This document shows positions 7,619 through 15,826 of a stretch of 61,151 nt of DNA, piece by piece. The notes under the pieces are model-generated. The model was given only the letters and a program-made list of their open reading frames with translations. It was not told the origin of the DNA and did no database searches. The stretch spans positions 1 through 61,151 of the forward strand of contig NZ_CYSR01000004.1 of assembly GCF_001458395.1 (NCBI RefSeq), given 5' to 3'. The position numbers were made by a program, and so were the translations under genes. How positions within the stretch are numbered: the first letter of the stretch is position 1; every line of letters begins with the position of its first letter. The DNA is from Leisingera aquaemixtae (GTDB lineage: Bacteria > Pseudomonadota > Alphaproteobacteria > Rhodobacterales > Rhodobacteraceae).

Positions 7619-8539
7619 ATGGAATACAGGGACTACTACAAAATCCTCGGCATCGCACCGGATGCCGAATCCAGCGACATCAAGCGCGCCTTCCGCAAAC
7701 TGGCGCGGAAGTACCACCCGGACATCAACACCAGCCCCGAAGCCGAGGCGATGTTCAAGGATGTGAACGAAGCTTACGAGGTGCTCAAGGACCCCGAACG
7801 CCGCGCCGCCTATGACCAGCTGGGCAAACCCGGTCCAGGATCCCACGACGGCTTCCGCCCGCCGCCCGGCTGGGAAGGCGGTTTCGAATTCACCGGCGGC
7901 GGCCCGGAGAGTACGGAAGCCTTCAGCGACTTCTTCGAATCCCTGTTCCGGCGCCGCGGGCAGCCGTTTGGCGGCTCCAGCGCTGATCAGCACGCCCGCC
8001 TGCAGTTGGACATCGAGGACGCTTTTCGCGGGGCAACCCGGGTTCTGACGCTGCGGGTGCCGCAGGCGGCGGCGGACGGGTCGGTGCATCTGCAGGACCG
8101 CAGCATTACGGTGCATGTCCCGAAAGGGATCCTTGAGGGCCAGCACATCCGGCTGCCGGGACAGGGCCTGGCGCCGCTGGGCGGAGGGGGGGCGGGGGAT
8201 CTGTTTCTGGAGGTCAGCTTCGCCCCGCATCCGGTGTACCGGGCGGATGGCAGGGACCTGTATCTGGACCTGCCCGTGGCCCCCTGGGAGGCGGCGTTGG
8301 GCGGCAAGGTGATGATGCCCACACCGGATGGCAAGGTTGCGCTGACCGTGCCTGCAAACGCCCGCAGCGGCCAGAAGCTGCGGCTGAAGGGCAAGGGACT
8401 GCCGGGCACGCCGCCGGGGGACATCTATGCCACGCTGAGGATCGTGAACCCCAAGGTGGCAACGGAAGAGGCGCGCAGGGTCTTTGAGCAGATGGCCCGG
8501 GAGGTGCCGTTCAACCCGCGCGCCGGTATCGGAGGATAG
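7619..8539 (+). CDS. cbpA: CbpA, DnaJ-class co-chaperone
   Basis: This 306-residue protein is the same length as E. coli CbpA. An N-terminal J domain (1-70) has the HPD motif at 33-35, which stimulates DnaK ATPase. A Gly/Phe-rich linker follows, then two C-terminal substrate-binding domains without the DnaJ zinc finger. The ATG at 7619 follows a GGGGAGAG ribosome-binding site; an upstream in-frame ATG (7571) lies closer to the FNR box and lacks one. The next gene is cbpM, the known CbpA inhibitor, in the classic order. Confidence 0.93.
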   Translation: MEYRDYYKILGIAPDAESSDIKRAFRKLARKYHPDINTSPEAEAMFKDVNEAYEVLKDPERRAAYDQLGKPGPGSHDGFRPPPGWEGGFEFTGGGPESTEAFSDFFESLFRRRGQPFGGSSADQHARLQLDIEDAFRGATRVLTLRVPQAAADGSVHLQDRSITVHVPKGILEGQHIRLPGQGLAPLGGGGAGDLFLEVSFAPHPVYRADGRDLYLDLPVAPWEAALGGKVMMPTPDGKVALTVPANARSGQKLRLKGKGLPGTPPGDIYATLRIVNPKVATEEARRVFEQMAREVPFNPRAGIGG

Positions 8540-8543
8540 ACGT

Positions 8544-8843
8544 ATGAAACCTGCAACCGTACAAACGGCAGTTGTCGTCAGCCTGTCGCTGGAGGAGCTG
8601 TGCCGGTTTTGCCATGCTGACAGGAACTGGGTCATTGAACTGGTCGAACATGGGGTGCTGGAACCCGAGGGGGCCACGATCCAGAGCTGGCAGTTCCACA
8701 GTGTAAGCATCGCCCGCGCTAAGAAGGCGCGGCGGTTGAACCAGGACCTGGGGGTCAATGCCGCCGGGGTGGCGCTGGTGCTGGATCTGCTGGCGGAGCG
8801 GGAAGAGATGCTGCGGCGGCTGGCCGTCCTCGACGACGGTTAG
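8544..8843 (+). CDS. cbpM: CbpM-like chaperone modulator (MerR-like)
   Basis: This 99-residue protein follows cbpA by 4 bp with ribosome-binding site GGAGGA at 8531-8536. The fold is MerR-like: SLEELCRFCHADRNWVIELVEHGVLEP, then HSVSIARAKKARRLNQDLGVNAAGVALVLDLL, ending in a short amphipathic helix. In E. coli CbpM binds the CbpA J domain and blocks its stimulation of DnaK. Position and fold agree, so the assignment is firm, although sequence identity could not be measured. Confidence 0.88.
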   Translation: MKPATVQTAVVVSLSLEELCRFCHADRNWVIELVEHGVLEPEGATIQSWQFHSVSIARAKKARRLNQDLGVNAAGVALVLDLLAEREEMLRRLAVLDDG

Positions 8844-8846
8844 CAG

Positions 8847-9569
8847 ATGTGCTGGAGCCTGGAAGCCTCTGCCGTGATGGCGGCTGCCGGAGCGGTGGCG
8901 GCGGGGGTCTGCTGGCGGCGGGGCCGGTCCTTGGCGGTCTGGGGGGCGCTGGGATACTTCACGGTGATGGAGGTGCTGCAGATCGCGGGATACCTGACCG
9001 CCGATGAGTGCAGTTCAGCCGCAAACAAGGGCACCACGCTGCTGTCTTATCTGCATATCGCCTTTCAACCCATTGTAATCAATGCCTTTGTTCTGGAGCT
9101 GGTGCCCGCTGCCGTGCGGCGGCGCTGCCGGGTTTGGGTGCTGGCCCTGAGCTGCGCGGCGGCGGGGGTCATGCTGCTGCAGCTGGTGCCGCTGCCCGCC
9201 CTCGGGACATGCGCGCCGGGGGCGCCGTTGTGCGCCGAGGTGCTGTGCACGGTGTCCGGGAATTGGCATATCGCCTGGAATGTGCCCTATAACGGGCTGC
9301 TGGTGCCGGTGGACCGGGCGCTGGGGGTGCAGTCCGGCTTTCCGGCTTACATGGCGGCGGTATTCCTGATGCCGCTGGCCTATGGGGCGTGGCGGTTTGT
9401 GATCGTGCATGCGGCCACCGGGCCGGCGCTGGCCTGGATGCTGACCAGCAACCCCAATGAAATGCCCGCCGTCTGGTGCCTGTTTTCCATCGTCATCCTG
9501 TGCATCGGGCTGAGCCCTTGGGTGCGCGGTGCCGTCTCCACGCGCAGCTGGTGGGGCGTGCGGGTGTGA
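8847..9569 (+). CDS. Multi-pass membrane protein of unknown function (DUF5765-like)
   Basis: The 240-residue product starts 3 bp after the cbpM stop. Hydrophobic segments lie at about residues 8-24, 30-48, 64-86, 90-115, 170-190 and 208-226, so it has about six membrane spans. It is Trp- and Cys-rich (cysteines at 2, 21, 55 and others), with a polar loop containing CAPGAPLCAEVLC that could form disulfides in the periplasm. It resembles a family I recall as DUF5765; no function is known. Its position suggests co-expression with cbpA-cbpM. Confidence 0.7.
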   Translation: MCWSLEASAVMAAAGAVAAGVCWRRGRSLAVWGALGYFTVMEVLQIAGYLTADECSSAANKGTTLLSYLHIAFQPIVINAFVLELVPAAVRRRCRVWVLALSCAAAGVMLLQLVPLPALGTCAPGAPLCAEVLCTVSGNWHIAWNVPYNGLLVPVDRALGVQSGFPAYMAAVFLMPLAYGAWRFVIVHAATGPALAWMLTSNPNEMPAVWCLFSIVILCIGLSPWVRGAVSTRSWWGVRV

Positions 9570-9591
9570 CCGAGGGGAGGGGCCTGACGTG

Positions 9592-9605
9592 TTGATCCTG
9601 ATCAC
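9592..9605. promoter_or_regulatory. FNR-type box before the alcohol dehydrogenase
   Basis: TTGAT-CCTG-ATCAC matches the FNR dyad at 9 of 10 informative positions. Its centre is 54 bp before the ATG at 9653, slightly closer than in the other copies. Confidence 0.62.
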
Positions 9606-9652
9606 TGCGCCCCGGCCGCGGCTGGGGTATGCTGGCCGCGGGGAGACGCAGA

Positions 9653-10633
9653 ATGCGTGCAATGGTTTTCCATATGGCACATGAGCCGCTGCGGCTGGAG
9701 GAAGTTGCCGAGCCGGAGCCCGGACCGGGAGAGGTGCTGATCCGGGTGGAGGCCTGCGGCGTGTGCCGCACCGATCTGCATATCTTTGACGGTGATTTAA
9801 CCGAACCGAAGGTGCCCCTGATCCTGGGGCATGAGATCGTTGGCCGTATCGCGGCCCTGGGCGCGGGGACCGAAGGGCTGGAGATTGGCCAGCGGGTGGG
9901 GGTGCCTTGGCTGGGGGCCACCTGTGGCCATTGCCGCTATTGCCGGGAGGGTCAGGAAAACCTGTGCGATGCGCCGGAGTTCACCGGCTATACCCGCAAC
10001 GGCGGCTTTGCCGAGGCCTGCGTGGCGGATGCGCGCTATGTGTTTCCACTGGGCGGCGGCGATCCGGTTGCGCTGGCGCCGCTGCTGTGCGCCGGGCTGA
10101 TCGGTTATCGCAGCTACCGCATGGCGGGGGCGGGCCGCACCATCGGCCTCTACGGTTTTGGCGCCGCGGCGCATATCCTGACGCAGCTGGCGGTCTGGCA
10201 GGGCCGCAAGGTGTTTGCGCTAACGAAACCGGGCGACACCGACGCGCAGGATTTTGCCCGCAGCCTGGGCGCGGCCTGGGCGGGCGGCTCCGATGAAACG
10301 CCGCCGGAGCTGCTGGATGCGGCGATCCTGTTTGCGCCCGCGGGCAGCCTGGTGCCGGCCGCTCTGAAGGCCGTGCGCAAGGGCGGACGGGTGGTCTGCG
10401 GCGGCATCCACATGAGCGATATTCCCGCCTTTCCCTATGCCGATCTGTGGGGCGAGCGGCACATTCTGTCGGTTGCCAATCTGACCCGGCAGGACGGCGA
10501 GGAGTTCCTGCCGCTGGCCGCCGGGGCGGGCGTCGTCACGGAGCACCGCGCCTATGCGCTGGAGGAGGCCAATCAGGCGCTGGAGGACATGCGGCAGGGG
10601 CGGCTGAAGGGGGCCGCGGTGCTGGTGCCCTGA
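9653..10633 (+). CDS. Zinc-dependent alcohol dehydrogenase (medium-chain family)
   Basis: This 326-residue medium-chain dehydrogenase/reductase keeps catalytic zinc ligands C38 and H60-E61 and structural zinc cysteines C91, C94, C97 and C105. A Rossmann region with GLYGFGAAAH lies near residues 165-174. It would oxidise alcohols or reduce aldehydes with NAD(P)H. It looks like the adh_fam_2 (TIGR02822) group rather than classical AdhP. The ATG at 9653 has a GGGGAG site 7 bases upstream. It is followed by the Lon-like gene after 20 bp, so the two probably share the FNR-type promoter. Confidence 0.88.
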   Translation: MRAMVFHMAHEPLRLEEVAEPEPGPGEVLIRVEACGVCRTDLHIFDGDLTEPKVPLILGHEIVGRIAALGAGTEGLEIGQRVGVPWLGATCGHCRYCREGQENLCDAPEFTGYTRNGGFAEACVADARYVFPLGGGDPVALAPLLCAGLIGYRSYRMAGAGRTIGLYGFGAAAHILTQLAVWQGRKVFALTKPGDTDAQDFARSLGAAWAGGSDETPPELLDAAILFAPAGSLVPAALKAVRKGGRVVCGGIHMSDIPAFPYADLWGERHILSVANLTRQDGEEFLPLAAGAGVVTEHRAYALEEANQALEDMRQGRLKGAAVLVP

Positions 10634-10653
10634 TCCCGGAAAAGGAGACTGCA

Positions 10654-13089
10654 ATGGCTGGACATCACCGACCGGACCCTTTGACGGCGGCGGAGCTGCG
10701 GCCTGCGCTGCCATCCGCAAAGCTGCGGTTCACGCTGACGGATGAGCTGGACGGGGCGCAGGAGTGGCTGGGGCAGGACCGGGCGGTGGATGCCATCCGG
10801 ATGAGCGCCATGGTCCCCCATGAGGATTTCCATGTCTTTGTTCTGGGCCAGCCCGGCAGCGGCCGCCACGCGATTGCCCAGTCGATCCTTGACGGGATCG
10901 CGAAGGACAGGCCGGTCGCTTGCGACTGGGTTTATGTCAACAACTTCGAAATGCCGCACAAGCCGGTGGCCATCCAGCTGCCGCCCGGATCGGCCAGCCG
11001 CCTGCGCAAGATGATGGAAACGCTGGTCGATGACCTGGCGAACCAGATCCCGGCGCTGTTTGACTCGGAGGACTACCAGACCCGGCGGCGGACCATCGAG
11101 GAGGATTTCTCGGCGGAGCATGAGCGCGAGATGTCGGAGATTTTTGACGATGCCCGCGCCCGGAATGTCGCCATTCTGCGCACGCCGGTGGGGTTCAGCT
11201 TTGCCGGGCATCGCGACGGCAATGTGCTGACGCAGGAGGAGTTCGAGGCGCTGACCGACGAGGAGCGCGACGCACTGGAAGAGGCGATCGAGAGCGTGCA
11301 GCAGCGGATCTCGGACGTGCTGAAATCGGTGCCCAAGCAGGAGAAGGCGCACCGGCGGCAGGTGGAGCAGCTGAACTATCAGCTGGCCGCGCGCGGGGTG
11401 GATGAGGCGATCCGCGAGGTGCAGGACGCCTATGCCGCCGAGCCGGAGGTGCAGACCTATCTGAAGGCGGTGCGCAACGATCTGGTGGAAAACGCCGAGC
11501 TGTTCCTGATGGGTGACAGCGAAGACTCCGCCGGCCCGTTTCCGGTGGCGACCAGCAAGCGGTTCAAGGAGCCGCAGTTCCAGCGCTACCGGGTCAATGT
11601 GATGGTCTCCAACGGCAGCGGCTGCTCTGGCGCGCCGGTGGTCAAGGAAGAGCTGCCGACGATGGCCAACCTGATCGGGCGCATCGAATATGCCTCGGAG
11701 ATGGGGGCGCTGGTCACTAATTTCACCATGATCAAGCCGGGGGCGCTGCACCGGGCCAACGGCGGCTATCTGGTGCTGGACGTGCGCCAGGTGCTGAGCG
11801 AGCCGCTGGCCTGGGACGCGCTGAAGCGCTGTTTGCGGACCGGGGAGATCTCGATCTATTCGCCGGGCGAGCGGCTGAGCCTGGTGTCGACGGTGTCGCT
11901 GGAGCCGGATCCGGTGCCCCTCAGCGTGCGGGTGGTGCTGATCGGGGAGCGGCTGCATTACTACCTGTTGTCGGCGCTGGACCCGGATTTCCTGCAGCTG
12001 TTCAAGCTGGAGGCCGATTTCGACGATCACCTGCGGCTGGAGGAGAGCGGCGCGGTTGAGGGCTATGCGGAGCTGATTGCGCGGCTGGCGCGGCGGGCCG
12101 GGACCCGGCCCCTGGATCAGCCTGCGGTTGAAAGCGTGATGCGGGAAAGCATGCGCCTGACCGGCGATGCCGGGCGGCTGACGCTGAACTTCAGCCGCTT
12201 GTCGGATCTGCTGCGGGAGGCGGAGTTCTGGGCCGGGAGCGGCGGCAGCGCGCATATCGGGCCGCAGCATATCGAACGGGCGGTGGCGGAGAAGGAGCGC
12301 CGGGCCGGGCGGGTGCGTGAACTGGGGCTGGAGACGATCCAGCAGGGCACGGTGATGATCGACACGGACGGCGCCCGCATCGGCCAGATCAACGCCATGT
12401 CGGTCTTGCAGATCGGTGATTACAGTTTCGGCAAGCCGTCGCGGCTGACGGCGCGGACCCGGCCGGGCACCGGCAAGCTGGTGGACATCGAGCGGGAGAC
12501 CGAACTGGGCGGGCCGATCCATTCCAAGGGGATGCTGATCCTGCAGGGCTATCTGGCGGCCACCTATGCCACCCGCGCGCCGCTGTCGCTGTGGGCCAGC
12601 CTGGTGTTCGAGCAGAGCTATGGCGGGGTGGAGGGCGACAGCGCCTCGGCGGCGGAGCTGATTGCGCTGCTGTCGTCGCTGGCGGAGGTGCCGCTGGACC
12701 AGTCCTTTGCGATTACCGGGTCGGTCAACCAGTTTGGCGATATTCAGGCGATCGGCGGGGTGAACCAGAAGGTCGAGGGCTTCTTTGATGTCTGCGACGG
12801 CCGCGGCCTGACCGGCCGCCAGGGGGTTCTGATCCCGGCCGCGAATGTGCGCAACCTGACCCTGCGCCAGCGGGTGGTCGATGCTGTGGAGGCGGGCCGG
12901 TTCCGGATCTTTCCGATGACCAGCGTGACCGACGGGCTGACGGTGCTGACCGGGCTGGAGGCGGGCGTGCGGGGCGCGGACGGAACCTATCCGGAGGGCA
13001 GCCTGAACCGGCGGGTGGAGGACCGGCTGCAAGCCTTTGCCGACATCCGCAAGTCCTTTGCAAAGGAGGCTGGCGGCGATGCGCAATGA
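10654..13089 (+). CDS. Lon-like ATP-dependent protease (LonB/YcbZ-type)
   Basis: This 811-residue protein has an N-terminal AAA module interrupted by a long charged coiled-coil region (about 140-285), and a C-terminal Lon protease domain. The catalytic dyad is visible as S663 (GDSAS) and K706 (GGVNQKVEG). The Walker A equivalent reads GQPGSGRH (65-72), with Arg-His instead of Lys-Ser/Thr; I recall similar changes across this AAA_32/LonB group, so it may not mean loss of activity. ATG 10654 follows AAGGAG at 10642-10647. It probably degrades damaged proteins during stress, downstream of the alcohol dehydrogenase gene. The stop overlaps the next gene by 11 bp. Confidence 0.9.
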   Translation: MAGHHRPDPLTAAELRPALPSAKLRFTLTDELDGAQEWLGQDRAVDAIRMSAMVPHEDFHVFVLGQPGSGRHAIAQSILDGIAKDRPVACDWVYVNNFEMPHKPVAIQLPPGSASRLRKMMETLVDDLANQIPALFDSEDYQTRRRTIEEDFSAEHEREMSEIFDDARARNVAILRTPVGFSFAGHRDGNVLTQEEFEALTDEERDALEEAIESVQQRISDVLKSVPKQEKAHRRQVEQLNYQLAARGVDEAIREVQDAYAAEPEVQTYLKAVRNDLVENAELFLMGDSEDSAGPFPVATSKRFKEPQFQRYRVNVMVSNGSGCSGAPVVKEELPTMANLIGRIEYASEMGALVTNFTMIKPGALHRANGGYLVLDVRQVLSEPLAWDALKRCLRTGEISIYSPGERLSLVSTVSLEPDPVPLSVRVVLIGERLHYYLLSALDPDFLQLFKLEADFDDHLRLEESGAVEGYAELIARLARRAGTRPLDQPAVESVMRESMRLTGDAGRLTLNFSRLSDLLREAEFWAGSGGSAHIGPQHIERAVAEKERRAGRVRELGLETIQQGTVMIDTDGARIGQINAMSVLQIGDYSFGKPSRLTARTRPGTGKLVDIERETELGGPIHSKGMLILQGYLAATYATRAPLSLWASLVFEQSYGGVEGDSASAAELIALLSSLAEVPLDQSFAITGSVNQFGDIQAIGGVNQKVEGFFDVCDGRGLTGRQGVLIPAANVRNLTLRQRVVDAVEAGRFRIFPMTSVTDGLTVLTGLEAGVRGADGTYPEGSLNRRVEDRLQAFADIRKSFAKEAGGDAQ

Positions 13090-13831
13090 GGCGGAAAACG
13101 CAGGGCAGGGGGGGCGACTGAGGGTGATCCTGGGCGCCAGCTGCTATCCGGATGCGGAGGCGGCGCTGGCGCTGGCGCTGGATCTGGCGCGCCAGACGGG
13201 GGCGGAGCTGCACGGGGTCTTCGTCCGCGAGACGGCGCTTCTGGCCGCGGGGTATGCGTATTCGCGGGTGGTCACCTATTCCGGGCAGCGGCAGACTGGG
13301 CTGACCGCGGGCGCGCTGGCCAAAGCGTTCCAGGCGGATGCCCGGCGGTTCGAGGGGCTGCTGGCGCGGCGGGCCAAGGCGGCGGCGCTGGTCAGCTCGT
13401 TCAGCGAGGCGGAGGGCCATCTGCAGGAGGAGCTGCGCCGCTGTGCGGCGGCGGGCGACATCCTGATCTCCGGGTTCAAGCCGATCCTGCCCGCGGCGGG
13501 CTGCATTGCCGTGATCCTGGCGGAAGGGCAGGCGGTGCCGGGCTTTGCGCTGCGGCTGGCGCGCAGCGCCCGCAAGCCGCTGGTGGCGCTGGTGGCCTGC
13601 GCTGCGGCGGCGCAGACCGGCCCCGCCGCAGCGCCCGCCGCCGCGCCTGCCGGGCCGCCGGGCGATGTGGCGGAAACCCGGCTGTGCGCGCAACCGGAAG
13701 TGCTGCTGCGGCAGCTGGAGCATATGAGCCCGGTTGCGGTGATTGTGGCGGCGCCGCTGGCGGGGCTGCCGCCGCCGGCCCGCATCCAGGAGGCGGCGCG
13801 CTGCCCGCTGGTCCTGCGCAGCGGCGGCTGA
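13079..13831 (+). CDS. Diverged universal-stress-like protein, function unknown
   Basis: The 250-residue product starts inside the end of the Lon-like gene, with AAGGAGG at 13062-13068 upstream, so the genes are coupled. The N-terminal half resembles a UspA fold: a beta strand (LRVILGASCYPDA), a helix rich in Ala/Leu, then ELHGVFVRE. The canonical G-x2-G-x9-G-[ST] ATP-binding motif is absent. An Ala/Pro linker near residues 180-200 leads to a small C-terminal part. It may be a non-nucleotide-binding partner of the Lon-like ATPase, but this rests only on position. Confidence 0.6.
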   Translation: MRNEAENAGQGGRLRVILGASCYPDAEAALALALDLARQTGAELHGVFVRETALLAAGYAYSRVVTYSGQRQTGLTAGALAKAFQADARRFEGLLARRAKAAALVSSFSEAEGHLQEELRRCAAAGDILISGFKPILPAAGCIAVILAEGQAVPGFALRLARSARKPLVALVACAAAAQTGPAAAPAAAPAGPPGDVAETRLCAQPEVLLRQLEHMSPVAVIVAAPLAGLPPPARIQEAARCPLVLRSGG

Positions 13832-13846
13832 GGGCGCGGCGGGGGA

Positions 13847-13860
13847 TTGATGCAAATCAT
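13847..13860. promoter_or_regulatory. FNR-type box before the 13921 operon
   Basis: TTGAT-GCAA-ATCAT matches the FNR dyad at 9 of 10 informative positions. Its centre is 67 bp before the ATG at 13921. Confidence 0.65.
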
Positions 13861-13920
13861 TTCGGCGCGCCGCAGCGGGCCTAGACTGGCGGCGGCACGG
13901 GACACCGGGAGGGGAGAGCC

Positions 13921-14430
13921 ATGGAGACCAATTGCCTGCCAAAGATGGACATGAGCGACAACACCACCGGCTGCTGCCCCAGGTTCAAGCCGCAGGGGTG
14001 GGACGGCCGCCATCTGCATTTCGAGAAGAAACCGTTTGTGCGGGCGAAAACGCGCAGCCTGCTGCATATTCCGCTCAACATGGGAACGGTCTTTGCACGG
14101 GTGCAGAAGCATATCGACGACGCCGGCGCGCAGGACCCCGAGGGCTATCTGGTCCTCAGCCGGGATCTGTCGCAGGCGGAAGCGGAGCATTTCTTTGCGG
14201 TGACCGGCCGGGTGCCCGGCGAAGAAATGAAGGAGATCACCGGCGACTTCATCACCCGGGTGTTCGAAGGCCCGTACCGGCGGGCCAGGGACTGGATGCA
14301 TGACATGGAGGTTGCCGCCGAAGCGGACGGCAAGACCGCGGGGCGGATCTTTATGTTCTATACGACCTGCCCGAAATGCGCCCGGGCCTATGGCAAGAAT
14401 TTTGTCATCGGCGTTGCCGAAGTCCTTTAA
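13921..14430 (+). CDS. Conserved-looking hypothetical protein with CxxC motif
   Basis: The 169-residue product starts at an ATG with GGGAGGGGAGAG just upstream. It has no signal peptide or membrane span. Cysteines occur as CC (residues 18-19, SDNTTGCCPRF) and C-P-K-C near residues 151-154 (TTCPKCARAYG), so metal binding or redox activity is possible. I have a weak memory of this family annotated as hydrolase in stress gene clusters, but I cannot support an enzymatic function. It is the first gene of a probable four-kilobase-scale operon with the 14455 gene and pfkB. Confidence 0.72.
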   Translation: METNCLPKMDMSDNTTGCCPRFKPQGWDGRHLHFEKKPFVRAKTRSLLHIPLNMGTVFARVQKHIDDAGAQDPEGYLVLSRDLSQAEAEHFFAVTGRVPGEEMKEITGDFITRVFEGPYRRARDWMHDMEVAAEADGKTAGRIFMFYTTCPKCARAYGKNFVIGVAEVL

Positions 14431-14454
14431 CGCGTCACGCTACGGGAGGTGGTT

Positions 14455-14826
14455 ATGCAAGACCCGGAACTGGAAATCCTGATCGGCCGGCTGGAAAGCC
14501 AGCCGGATCTCACTCTGGCGGATTTTGACGGCGTGCTGCATGCGCTGGCGTTTCTGCTGCCGGATGCGGTGCCGGACGATGAGCACGCCGCGCAGCGGAT
14601 CAGCACCGCGGACGGGGCGATGCATGTCGCCGACGATGCCTTTCCGGATTGGGACGTGCATATCCGCGGCCGCGCCTATGGCAAGCACGGGCGCTGGCAT
14701 TGCACCTTGCGGGAGAACGACGCCCGCGACAATGATGCGGCCATTGGCGTCGGCCAGTCGCCGGTGCTGGCCCAGGCGATCCTGGCGGCGGTGCTGCGGC
14801 TGGCGATGATCCTGAAGACGGAGTGA
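14455..14826 (+). CDS. Hypothetical acidic protein (123 aa)
   Basis: ATG 14455 follows GGGAGG at 14444-14449. The product is acidic and soluble, without cysteine clusters or membrane spans. It contains a central stretch of strands (AMHVADDAFPDWDVHIRGRAYG, WHCTLREN) and ends in a hydrophobic helix (SPVLAQAILAAVLRLAMILK). It is not recognised. It sits between the 13921 gene and pfkB with short gaps (24 and 52 bp), so it is probably co-transcribed under the FNR-type box at 13847. Confidence 0.65.
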   Translation: MQDPELEILIGRLESQPDLTLADFDGVLHALAFLLPDAVPDDEHAAQRISTADGAMHVADDAFPDWDVHIRGRAYGKHGRWHCTLRENDARDNDAAIGVGQSPVLAQAILAAVLRLAMILKTE

Positions 14827-14878
14827 CCATGCGCGGCCCCGGTTGGCGGCCCGGCCTGGCAGCGGAGAGGGGAAGCGG

Positions 14879-15826
14879 ATGTCCCGGATTCTGACGATCA
14901 CACTGAACCCGGCGGTCGATCTGGCGACCTCGATTGAGAGGGTGGTGGCGGGTCCCAAGCTCTATTGCAAGGCGCCGCGGGTGGATCCCGGCGGCGGCGG
15001 GGTGAACGCGGCCCGCGCGATCCGCAGGCTGGGCGGCGAGGTGACGGCGCTGGTCGCCGTCGGCGGCGCCATGGGCGAGCAGCTGTTGCAGCTGCTGGTG
15101 GCGGAGGACGTGCTGGCGCTGGCGGTCCATGTGCCCGGCGAAACCCGCCAGAGCTTTGCGGTGAGTGATGAGACCACCGGCGAGCAATACCGCTTCAGCG
15201 TTCCGGGCGAGACGATGACGGCGGAAGATGGCGCCCGGCTCTTGAGCGCGATTGCGCAGGCGGCGCCGCGGGGGGGCTATGTGGTGCTGAGCGGCGGCGT
15301 GACGCCGGGGCTGGCCGATAATTTCCCGCAGCAGGTGCTGACGGCGATTGTGCCGCGCACGGGCAAGCTGGTGGTCGATACCTCCAAGGCGGCGCTGGCG
15401 CATCTGCTGGCATCGCCGCGCCAGCCGGTGCATGTGCTGCGGCTGGACCAGCGGGAGGCGGAGCAGGCGGCGGGGCATCCGCTGGCGTCGGTTGCGGACA
15501 GCCTGGCGTTTGCGCAAGAGCTGATTGCGCGCGGGGTGGCGCAGATCGTCGTGGGCGGGCGCGGTGCCGAAGGCTCGGTTCTGGCCACCGGGGAGCATCG
15601 GTTTTTCTGCCGTGCGCCCCATGTCGCGGTGCAGAGCAAGATCGGGGCAGGGGATGCCTTTACCGGCGCGCTGACGCTGGCGCTGTCGCGCGGCGCGGCG
15701 CTGGATCAGGCGCTGCGCTGGGGCGTTGCCGCGGCCAGCGCCACGGTCGGCACCGAGGGCACCGCGCTGTTTGAGCGCGGCGCGGTGGAGGCGCTGCTGC
15801 CGCAGTGCGAGGTTCAGGCGGTCTAG
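14879..15826 (+). CDS. pfkB: PfkB-family phosphofructokinase
   Basis: This 315-residue ribokinase-family kinase has the N-terminal signature ITLNPAVDL, the PGGGGVNAARAI substrate loop and the C-terminal IGAGDAFTGAL motif with catalytic Asp (near residue 260). It most resembles E. coli minor 6-phosphofructokinase PfkB (309 aa); 1-phosphofructokinase or tagatose-6-phosphate kinase is the alternative. ATG 14879 has GAGAGGGGA upstream. It is tail-to-tail with ppsA, overlapping by 4 bp, so the glycolytic and gluconeogenic genes face each other. Confidence 0.85.
   Translation: MSRILTITLNPAVDLATSIERVVAGPKLYCKAPRVDPGGGGVNAARAIRRLGGEVTALVAVGGAMGEQLLQLLVAEDVLALAVHVPGETRQSFAVSDETTGEQYRFSVPGETMTAEDGARLLSAIAQAAPRGGYVVLSGGVTPGLADNFPQQVLTAIVPRTGKLVVDTSKAALAHLLASPRQPVHVLRLDQREAEQAAGHPLASVADSLAFAQELIARGVAQIVVGGRGAEGSVLATGEHRFFCRAPHVAVQSKIGAGDAFTGALTLALSRGAALDQALRWGVAAASATVGTEGTALFERGAVEALLPQCEVQAV

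Noticed and set aside
10573-13086. Minus-strand open frame of 837 codons opposite the Lon-like gene
   Set aside because: The His/Arg/Gln-rich composition is a shadow of the true plus-strand frame, which has catalytic motifs and a ribosome-binding site.
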